Assembly (NCBI GenBank): GCA_934408835.1
Contig: CAKRVU010000110.1
Location: forward strand, 1-5,013
DNA from: an uncultured Oscillospiraceae bacterium
Lineage (GTDB): Bacteria > Bacillota > Clostridia > Oscillospirales > Ruminococcaceae
Direction: 5' to 3'
Length of the DNA: 5,013 bases
A model generated the notes under the pieces. The model did not search any database, was not told the origin of the DNA, and saw only the letters and a list, made by a program, of their open reading frames with translations. The position numbers and the translations under genes are program-made. This document shows positions 1 through 5,013 of this stretch, piece after piece. The stretch's first letter is position 1, and every line of letters starts with the position of its first letter.

Positions 1-141
1 GCGATAAAACAGCAAGAGATTGCAGAACAAACCGGAAAATCCATTGCAACAATCAAGCGAATTATGAAATCGCTGCAAGATAAAAACTATATTCGCCGTG
101 AAAGCGGCAAGAGATACGGCAAGTGGGAAGTGTTGGTTTGA
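1..141 (+). CDS. C-terminal fragment of a winged-helix DNA-binding protein, probably AlbA_2/AAA_4 (COG2865-like)
   Basis: The reading frame is open from the first base and ends at TGA 139-141, giving the last 46 residues of a gene whose start lies outside the window. The fragment reads as a winged helix-turn-helix: a helix around residues 4-11 (QQEIAEQT), a recognition helix around 14-27 (SIATIKRIMKSLQD), and a basic wing around 30-45 containing IRRESGKRYGKWEV. This form, ending in GKRYGKWEV-like residues, is typical of the C-terminal tail of proteins with an N-terminal AlbA_2 (formerly AAA_4) domain, annotated as ATP-binding proteins or predicted transcriptional regulators and often found in defence islands. 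The wHTH call is firm. The family assignment is from memory of the tail only, and another wHTH regulator is possible. It may regulate the downstream hsd genes, but nothing in the sequence proves this. Confidence 0.7.
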   Translation, partial: AIKQQEIAEQTGKSIATIKRIMKSLQDKNYIRRESGKRYGKWEVLV

Positions 142-152
142 TTTATCAAGCC
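135..152. repeat. Imperfect palindrome across the upstream stop codon, ahead of hsdM
   Basis: The bases GGTTTGATTTATCAAGCC form an inverted repeat. G135-C152 and G136-C151 pair, T137 and G150 form a wobble, and TTGAT (138-142) is complementary to ATCAA (145-149) around a central TT. In RNA this would be a six-pair stem with a six-base loop. No run of T follows, so it is not a standard terminator. It lies 46 bases upstream of the chosen hsdM start, a plausible place for an operator. It could also be chance in AT-rich sequence. Confidence 0.3.
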
Positions 153-182
153 TAATCTGTGCAGCATGGCAAAATAATGAAA

Positions 183-188
183 GAAGGG
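183..188 (+). promoter_or_regulatory. Ribosome binding site that decides the hsdM start
   Basis: GAAGGG lies nine bases before ATG 198, a normal spacing. The in-frame alternatives are GTG 159 and ATG 177, and neither has a comparable purine-rich site ahead of it. The residues they would add do not resemble an HsdM N-terminus, so ATG 198 is preferred. Confidence 0.6.
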
Positions 189-197
189 ATTCGTTCT

Positions 198-1700
198 ATG
201 GCTAACGGAAATAACGCCAATATCGGCTTTGAAAAACAAATTTGGGACGCAGCGTGTGTGCTGCGCGGTAATATGGATGCATCCGAGTACAAAAACGTGG
301 TATTGGGGCTGATTTTCCTCAAATATATTTCCGATCGTTTCGAGGAGAAGCATCGAGAGCTGGTCGCAGAGGGCGACGGCTTTGAGGAGGATATCGACGA
401 GTACACCTCCGAGGGTATATTCTTCGTGCCGCAGGGCGCGCGATGGGATGACATAAAAGACAAGGCGCATACGCAGGAAATCGGCACGGCGATAGATGAT
501 GCCATGCGTGCCATTGAAAAGGAAAACAAGCGGCTAAAGGACATCCTGCCGAAGAATTTTGCCCGCCCGGAACTGGACAAGCGGCGGCTTGGAGACGTGG
601 TTGACCTCTTTACCAACATCCGCATGATTGAGCATGGAAACGAAAAGGACATTCTCGGCAGGACCTATGAATACTGCCTTTCCAAGTTTGCCGAGCAGGA
701 AGGAAAATTGGCAGGCGAATTTTATACGCCGTCCTGCGTGGTGCGTACACTGGTAGAAGTTCTGCAACCCTATCACGGGCGAGTGTATGATCCCTGCTGC
801 GGGAGCGGTGGTATGTTTGTGCAATCAGCAAAATTTGTCGAGAGCCACAGCGGTAATATCAATGACATTTCGGTATATGGGCAGGATTCCAATCCCACCA
901 CATGGAAAATGGCGCAAATGAACCTTGCCATTCGTGGGATTGATGCAGACCTCGGCAAATTCAACGCCGACACCTTCTTTAACGATTGCCACGCAACCCT
1001 GCGCGCGGATTTCATCATGGCGAACCCGCCGTTCAATCTCTCGGATTGGGGCGCGGACAAGCTGGCGGACGATGTGCGGTGGCAGTACGGAATGCCGCCG
1101 TCCGGCAACGCCAACTTTGCATGGCTCCAGCACATGATTTACCACCTTGCACCGAACGGGCGGATTGGCATGGTACTGGCGAACGGCTCACTGTCCTCTC
1201 AGTCGGGCGGTGAGGGCGAAATTCGTAAAAATATCATCAACGCAGATTTGGTAGATTGCATTGTCGCGATGCCGACACAGCTGTTCTATACTACACAGAT
1301 TCCGGTCTCGCTGTGGTTTCTCTCCAAGAATAAAAAGCAAAAGGGCAAAACGCTGTTTGTAGACGCACGCAAGCTCGGCACAATGGTTACGCGCAAGAAC
1401 CGCGAGCTGACCGATGAAGACATTAAAAAAATTGCCGACACCTACAACGCCTTCGTTGATGGAACGCTTGAAGACGAAAAAGGGTTCTGTGCGGTTGCCA
1501 CCACGCAGGAGATCGCAAAGCAAGATTACATTCTCACTCCGGGGCGATATGTCGGCATTGAGGAGCAGGCAGACGACGGCGAACCGTTCGATGACAAAAT
1601 GAAGCGTCTGACCGGAGAACTCGCAGAACTGTTTGAGAAGTCGCACGAGTTGGAAAAGGAGATACGCGAGAAACTGGGGGCAATTGGATATGGAATCTAA
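198..1700 (+). CDS. hsdM: Type I restriction-modification system, methyltransferase subunit HsdM
   Basis: This subunit transfers a methyl group from S-adenosylmethionine to N6 of adenine in the site chosen by HsdS. Two HsdM with one HsdS form the methyltransferase, and adding HsdR gives the restriction complex. The 500-residue product is of normal length. Its N-terminal helical domain (about 8-150) begins with [15 protein letters not shown] and contains [14 protein letters not shown], as in EcoR124-like HsdM. The catalytic domain has SAM-binding motif I, DPCCGSGG, at residues 198-205 and the catalytic motif IV, NPPF, at 276-279. [17 protein letters not shown], a motif common in HsdM, precedes motif I. 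TPGRYVG and a charged helical tail close the protein. No frameshift or missing key residue is seen. It is GC-rich (34 of 60 bases in 421-480), unlike the next gene, which overlaps its last 11 bases. The upstream gap has no convincing promoter. Confidence 0.97.
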   Translation: MANGNNANIGFEKQIWDAACVLRGNMDASEYKNVVLGLIFLKYISDRFEEKHRELVAEGDGFEEDIDEYTSEGIFFVPQGARWDDIKDKAHTQEIGTAIDDAMRAIEKENKRLKDILPKNFARPELDKRRLGDVVDLFTNIRMIEHGNEKDILGRTYEYCLSKFAEQEGKLAGEFYTPSCVVRTLVEVLQPYHGRVYDPCCGSGGMFVQSAKFVESHSGNINDISVYGQDSNPTTWKMAQMNLAIRGIDADLGKFNADTFFNDCHATLRADFIMANPPFNLSDWGADKLADDVRWQYGMPPSGNANFAWLQHMIYHLAPNGRIGMVLANGSLSSQSGGEGEIRKNIINADLVDCIVAMPTQLFYTTQIPVSLWFLSKNKKQKGKTLFVDARKLGTMVTRKNRELTDEDIKKIADTYNAFVDGTLEDEKGFCAVATTQEIAKQDYILTPGRYVGIEEQADDGEPFDDKMKRLTGELAELFEKSHELEKEIREKLGAIGYGI

Positions 1701-2733
1701 AACTGATGAGAAGACAAAAGAATATATAGTTGTATTTGATACAAATATCCTTTATCAAAAATATGATAAAAAAGCCGATTTTTTGGACTTTGCTTTTAAT
1801 TCTACCTATGATAATGTTATCAGTCTTGTTTCACAATTAGATATTTACGAAAAAGTTAAGATTGCGATTCCGACTGTTGTCTGGAATGAAATGGAACAGC
1901 AAATAATCGATGCACATCGACAAAAACTGATTGACTTTGAAAAATACATAGAAAAATGGCTTTTTCCTGAATATACGTTTTCAAAGAATGATATTGGAAA
2001 TTATCAGGAATACATAAAGAGTAAAATATTATCTTATAAGAAACAATTAGAAACTGGTCTGTGTGAAGTTTTATCATTGCCAATACCTAATAAGAATAAA
2101 TTCGGCAGAATAGTTGAAAGGGCATTTGCAAAAGAACCACCGTTTGGCGGAAAGGAAAAAAATTCGGATAAAGGATTTAAAGATGTTTTAATTTGGGAAA
2201 GTATTCTCGAGCTATGCGAGACATATGATTTTGCAAACATTCTGTTTTATACTGATGATAAAGGGTTCAAAGAGCAATTATATGTCGAGTTTAAAGCAAT
2301 GTATCCTAATGCCCAACTTAATATTTGTAGTAAAGAGGACGAAATAAAGACATTATTAGAAGAATGGGCAAGGTCAATTGATCAATTTTCCTATATTCCC
2401 GTAGAAGATTCAAAAGACTATCCTGAATTAGAAAAATGGCTGGAATCGTCTGACTGTAAAAATCAGCTCATTGATCCCAAATGGGGACTGTACGACCAAA
2501 GCCAGATTATTGTAAGCGTTGTTTTGGATGTCCTTTCTTATGATAATATTGAGTTGATTGAGAATACAGAAACTGGTGAAATTTATTCATTGGATGCAGT
2601 AATTAGAGTAGAATATAAATTAAAAAATGAAACATCATTTGAGGATAACAAAGAAGTTCATATGGTGGTAAATAGCATAGATAATACAGTTTTTGCTGTT
2701 GAAGATGCCTATTTTGACGATGAGGAGTCTTAG
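1690..2733 (+). CDS. PIN-domain protein (predicted metal-dependent RNase), PIN_12/DUF4935-like, inserted between hsdM and hsdS
   Basis: PIN domains are Mg/Mn-dependent nucleases, mostly acting on RNA and often toxins. The 347-residue product opens with the PIN strand VVFDTNIL (D17). It then shows [12 protein letters not shown] (E67), [15 protein letters not shown] (D165) and FYTDDKGF (D189, D190), which together give the full acidic set of an active site. The long insert between E67 and D165 and the KGFKD..IWE motif resemble the DUF4935/PIN_12 group. After about residue 225 comes an unrecognised C-terminal region with predicted strands and an acidic end (DDEES). ATG 1690 follows GGGGG at 1676-1680 and overlaps the end of hsdM by 11 bases, suggesting translational coupling. 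The gene is strongly AT-rich (16 GC of 60 in 1801-1860), a sign of separate origin. No small antitoxin gene lies beside it. The PIN call is strong; the role in phage defence is inferred from position. Confidence 0.85.
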   Translation: MESKTDEKTKEYIVVFDTNILYQKYDKKADFLDFAFNSTYDNVISLVSQLDIYEKVKIAIPTVVWNEMEQQIIDAHRQKLIDFEKYIEKWLFPEYTFSKNDIGNYQEYIKSKILSYKKQLETGLCEVLSLPIPNKNKFGRIVERAFAKEPPFGGKEKNSDKGFKDVLIWESILELCETYDFANILFYTDDKGFKEQLYVEFKAMYPNAQLNICSKEDEIKTLLEEWARSIDQFSYIPVEDSKDYPELEKWLESSDCKNQLIDPKWGLYDQSQIIVSVVLDVLSYDNIELIENTETGEIYSLDAVIRVEYKLKNETSFEDNKEVHMVVNSIDNTVFAVEDAYFDDEES

Positions 2734-2762
2734 ATTAAAGAAGATCAGAAAAGGTAAATTAT

Positions 2763-3938
2763 ATGGAAGAATGGAAAAAAGTTAAGGTGTCCAACCTTGG
2801 ACATATAGTAACAGGCAAAACGCCTAAAACATCTGATATGGGAAACTACGGAGGTAATATACCGTTTCTTACCCCATCTGATGATATGTCTGTCAAATAT
2901 GTAAGATCAACAAACAAAACATTGACGGAAAAAGGGCTCAATGAAGTAAGAAATTGTTTATTGCCTCCGAATGCTGTATGTGTAAGTTGTATCGGCTCTG
3001 ATTTAGGAAAAGTAGTCATGACGTCAAAGCCAACTGTAACAAATCAGCAAATAAATTCAATTATTGTTGACAATGATTGCTTTGACTCGGACTTTATTTA
3101 CTATTCAATGGTTATCCTTGGTAAAGAATTGAATTATATTAGTAAAACATCAACCGCTGTCCCCATAGTTAATAAATCTACTTTCTCATCCTATGTGGTT
3201 CTGTGCCCGACTTTAGAAACACAGAAAAGGATTGCTTCTATTCTAAATCTCATAGATGACAAAATTGAAATAAACAGGAGGATAAACGATAATTTACTTG
3301 AGCAAATGCAAGCCATCTACAAATCATGGTTTGTGGACTACCTTCCATTCGGAGGCGTAATGCCTGAGTCTTGGACTAAGACCGGTATTTATTCGTTAGC
3401 AAACATCATATACGGTGCGCCGTTTGCCTCCAAACAATTCAATACAGAAGGCCATGGCAAGCCTATCATTCGTATCCGCGATTTGAAGGATCAGCAGTTT
3501 GCAACATACACTACCGAAGTCCATCCAAAGGGTTACTTATTGCGCCCCGGAGATATAGTCGTTGGCATGGATGGTGAATTTCGTCCTTACATTTGGGGCA
3601 ACGACGAAGCATGGCTAAATCAGCGAGTATGTGTGTTTGAGAATAAACGTCCGAAGGGGAAAGCCTTCCTTTATTTCACAATTAAACCCTTGCTTTATGC
3701 GATTGAACAAACTCAGGTAGCGACGACGGTAATTCATATTGGGAAAAAGGACTACGATGCCTTTGAGATCATGTTACCGGACGCTGCGACATTAGATTCC
3801 TTTGACTCACATACCGCACCTATGATAATGCAAATTGTTTCAAACAGCTTTGAAAATAAGCGTTTGGCGGTGATGAGAGATGCTTTATTGCCTAAGCTCA
3901 TGTCCGGCGAGATCGATGTCTCTGCCGTTCAGCTCTAA
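2763..3938 (+). CDS. hsdS: Type I restriction-modification system, specificity subunit HsdS
   Basis: HsdS binds the bipartite DNA target and scaffolds HsdM and HsdR. The 391-residue product has the standard two-repeat design. TRD1 covers about 1-150, starting EEWKKVKVSNLGHIVTGKTP, with the common FLTPSDD motif. The central conserved spacer is at about 151-198, with ETQKRIASILNLIDDKIE followed by a coiled-coil helix and KSWFVDYLPFGG. TRD2 covers about 200-355, beginning MPESW and including PIIRIRDLKD and DIVVGMDGEFRPYIW. The C-terminal conserved helix, about 361-391, contains NKRLAVMRDALLPKLMSGEI. ATG 2763 has AAGG at 2751-2754, eight bases upstream, and the gene begins 29 bases after the PIN stop. 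The target sequence cannot be read from the protein by eye. The first half is AT-rich and the second GC-richer, with the change near 3300, which suggests a recombinant gene. Confidence 0.95.
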   Translation: MEEWKKVKVSNLGHIVTGKTPKTSDMGNYGGNIPFLTPSDDMSVKYVRSTNKTLTEKGLNEVRNCLLPPNAVCVSCIGSDLGKVVMTSKPTVTNQQINSIIVDNDCFDSDFIYYSMVILGKELNYISKTSTAVPIVNKSTFSSYVVLCPTLETQKRIASILNLIDDKIEINRRINDNLLEQMQAIYKSWFVDYLPFGGVMPESWTKTGIYSLANIIYGAPFASKQFNTEGHGKPIIRIRDLKDQQFATYTTEVHPKGYLLRPGDIVVGMDGEFRPYIWGNDEAWLNQRVCVFENKRPKGKAFLYFTIKPLLYAIEQTQVATTVIHIGKKDYDAFEIMLPDAATLDSFDSHTAPMIMQIVSNSFENKRLAVMRDALLPKLMSGEIDVSAVQL

Positions 3939-3941
3939 GCC

Positions 3942-3959
3942 GCTAAATTATCGTTTAGC
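3942..3959 (+). other. Small stem-loop between hsdS and the membrane-protein gene
   Basis: GCTAAA (3942-3947) and TTTAGC (3954-3959) are exact reverse complements around the six-base loop TTATCG. It lies just after the hsdS stop codon. It is short and not followed by a T-run, so it is unlikely to terminate transcription by itself. An mRNA-processing or stability role, or chance, are all possible. Confidence 0.3.
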
Positions 3960-3990
3960 CCCAATCAATGAAAAATAAAAGGAGAAAAAA

Positions 3991-4788
3991 ATGAATACTT
4001 CAGACTGGATAGGAATCATATGTGCGGCATTTTCGTTGGTTGTAACTGTAATTATCGCAATTTTACAGATTAAACAAAGCAATCGTATGGAAAAGTTTGA
4101 ACGAAGGCAGGACGAGCGAGACGAGAGAAGGCACGCTGAAGAAGTTAAAGCGCAGGCTGTTTCTTTTGTTTCAAATTATTATGACGATAGAGGTTTGGTG
4201 CCTTTGTGCGCAATGGCTGTAATGTACAACGATTTATTTTGCTATTCAAGAAAGATGTATCGTGATTTTTGCTGTTATACTCTTGAAGTGCAGAATAAGA
4301 TTTTAGAATACTGTGGATTTGATCTTCGCATATCAAGTGAAAAAGAAATTTTTTCCCAATGCGTCAAGAGAATTGATAAAATTAGGCGCGAACGCTTTCC
4401 AAATGATATAAATATTTTTTATGATAACGGCAAATATATAGAGCGTAGTCTTATAAGGTATGGTAAAGAAATTATTCCGAATAACGATTTTTCATATGTG
4501 AATAATTTGACAGACATTTTAGTTGATGCTTTTAACTCAAACGATACCAGTGCAAAGCCGATAGAAACAATATCAAAGCAGTATTCTTTCAAATCAAGCA
4601 GTGAAATAGAAGCTTGTCAGATGGTAACAACAGTAGCAGAATTTATAGCTGTTTATGAAAACCGTCTAGATGAATGCGACAAGGACTATGGCTCTCCGGG
4701 TTCTTATGCAGGAGAAGCTATTGATACAATGGAAGATTTATTTTTACTTTCACTATTTGAAATGTATACTCGTTTGATACTTAAATAA
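3991..4788 (+). CDS. Uncharacterised protein with one N-terminal membrane segment, between hsdS and hsdR
   Basis: I do not recognise a named family. The 265-residue product has a single hydrophobic segment at about 7-27 (IGIICAAFSLVVTVIIAILQI) and no signal-peptidase site that I can see. A strongly charged stretch at about 28-53, rich in R, E, K and D (FERRQDERDERRHAEE), follows and may form a coiled coil. The positive-inside rule would place the rest of the protein in the cytoplasm. The body, about 54-265, looks mainly helical and holds eight of the nine cysteines, but shows no clear nuclease, NTPase or peptidase motif. The start is well supported by GGAG at 3981-3984, six bases before the ATG. 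The gene is AT-rich (17 GC of 60 in 4381-4440), unlike the hsdR that follows 32 bases later, so it looks acquired. A membrane-anchored partner or effector of the R-M locus is possible but unproven. Confidence 0.8.
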   Translation: MNTSDWIGIICAAFSLVVTVIIAILQIKQSNRMEKFERRQDERDERRHAEEVKAQAVSFVSNYYDDRGLVPLCAMAVMYNDLFCYSRKMYRDFCCYTLEVQNKILEYCGFDLRISSEKEIFSQCVKRIDKIRRERFPNDINIFYDNGKYIERSLIRYGKEIIPNNDFSYVNNLTDILVDAFNSNDTSAKPIETISKQYSFKSSSEIEACQMVTTVAEFIAVYENRLDECDKDYGSPGSYAGEAIDTMEDLFLLSLFEMYTRLILK

Positions 4789-4820
4789 AACAGATAATAT
4801 CAATTTTGTAAGGAGGCAGT

Positions 4821-5013
4821 ATGTTCACCGAATCTACATACGAAAACGCCGTAATACAACTGTTTGAAGGCATGGGCTACACGCATATCTACGCGCCGAA
4901 CATGGGGCGGGAGGACTTTTCCGATCCGCTTATGGATGGTGTTTTGCGTGACGCTTTGGTTCGCATCAATCGCGGCTTGCCGTTGGAGGCTATCGGTGAG
5001 GCACTCTCCAAAA
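4821..5013 (+). CDS. hsdR: Type I restriction-modification system, restriction subunit HsdR (N-terminal part, cut by window edge)
   Basis: HsdR supplies the ATP-dependent DNA translocase and the endonuclease of the type I complex. Only 64 codons are in the window, open to the last base. They match the usual HsdR N-terminus: FTESTYENAVIQLFEGMGY at residues 2-20, then YAPN (24-27), SDPL (34-37) and LVRINRGLP (46-54). The nuclease and helicase motifs lie beyond the edge, so whether the gene is intact cannot be judged here. A strong site, AAGGAGG at 4810-4816, lies four bases before ATG 4821. The 32-base gap from the membrane-protein gene suggests the same transcript. GC content rises again (33 of 60 in 4861-4920), matching hsdM and contrasting with the gene before it. 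Confidence 0.92.
   Translation, partial: MFTESTYENAVIQLFEGMGYTHIYAPNMGREDFSDPLMDGVLRDALVRINRGLPLEAIGEALSK

Noticed and set aside
159..197. An extended hsdM start at GTG 159 or ATG 177.
   Set aside because: Neither has a good ribosome site, and the added residues are not like HsdM N-termini. ATG 198 has GAAGGG at a normal distance.
87..824. Several minus-strand open frames opposite hsdM, such as 87-470, 152-652 and 534-824.
   Set aside because: They lie antisense to a clearly conserved gene, overlap each other, show no recognisable domain and reflect the GC-rich codons of hsdM.
773..1646. Further open frames overlapping hsdM on both strands (773-1135, 825-1145, 925-1137, 986-1213, 1188-1646).
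   Set aside because: The products are low-complexity or arginine/proline-rich shadow translations without domains, and hsdM explains the sequence.
1633..1689. A longer PIN protein starting at TTG 1633.
   Set aside because: The extra 19 residues are an arginine-rich shadow of the hsdM tail. ATG 1690 places the PIN strand close to the N-terminus, as is usual.
1688..2768. The 8-mer ATATGGAA occurs at 1688-1695 (PIN start) and 2761-2768 (hsdS start), possibly a direct repeat flanking a PIN insertion.
   Set aside because: It is short and includes the start codon itself, so chance similarity of two AT-rich start sites explains it. It would be worth revisiting only if an insert-free relative shows a single copy.
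2763..3938. A phase-variable (invertible) hsdS arrangement.
   Set aside because: Only one hsdS is present, and I see no second silent copy, inverted TRD repeats or recombinase gene in the window. The flanks beyond the window were not visible.
3942..3959. The hairpin after hsdS as an intrinsic terminator.
   Set aside because: The stem has only six pairs with three A-T pairs at the loop end, and no T-run follows. The next gene is close and on the same strand.
1..5013. CRISPR arrays, tRNA or rRNA genes, insertion sequences.
   Set aside because: No regularly spaced repeats, no RNA-gene signatures and no transposase or terminal inverted repeats were seen. The genes fill almost all of the window.

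Overview
The window is a stretch of a bacterial chromosome, or an island in it, that carries a type I restriction-modification (R-M) locus with two extra genes inside it. All genes lie on the + strand and are tightly packed. The strong AGGAGG-type ribosome binding sites, together with a GC-moderate backbone broken by AT-rich genes, suggest a Bacillota/Clostridia-type organism, possibly a gut commensal. That assignment is an inference; no rRNA or taxonomic marker is present.

Layout: (1) 1-141, the last 46 residues of an upstream gene, a winged helix-turn-helix (wHTH) tail like that of AlbA_2/AAA_4 (COG2865-type) ATP-binding proteins. (2) 142-197, a short gap with an imperfect palindrome across the upstream stop codon and the ribosome binding site of the next gene. 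(3) 198-1700, hsdM, the N6-adenine methyltransferase subunit. (4) 1690-2733, a PIN-domain protein (predicted RNase) that starts inside the hsdM 3' end. (5) 2763-3938, hsdS, the specificity subunit with two target-recognition domains (TRDs). (6) 3991-4788, an unrecognised protein with one N-terminal membrane segment and a cytoplasmic body. (7) 4821-5013, the first 64 codons of hsdR, the ATP-dependent translocase/nuclease subunit, cut by the window edge. No stretch longer than about 60 bases lacks a gene.

HsdM and HsdS form the methyltransferase that marks the host's own DNA, and with HsdR they form the complex that cuts unmodified incoming DNA. The two accessory genes sit in the hsdM-hsdS and hsdS-hsdR junctions and appear co-transcribed with them. 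The precedent is the anticodon nuclease PrrC, encoded in a type I hsd locus and kept silent by the R-M complex until a phage disables it. The PIN protein keeps all four expected acidic residues, so a backup toxin RNase controlled by the R-M complex is a reasonable but untested hypothesis. The membrane protein could be a partner, a second effector or an unrelated passenger.

Base composition is mosaic. hsdM, the 3' half of hsdS and hsdR are GC-richer, while the PIN gene, the first half of hsdS and the membrane-protein gene are AT-rich. The change inside hsdS falls in the conserved central spacer, which suggests that the PIN gene and TRD1 were acquired together by recombination.
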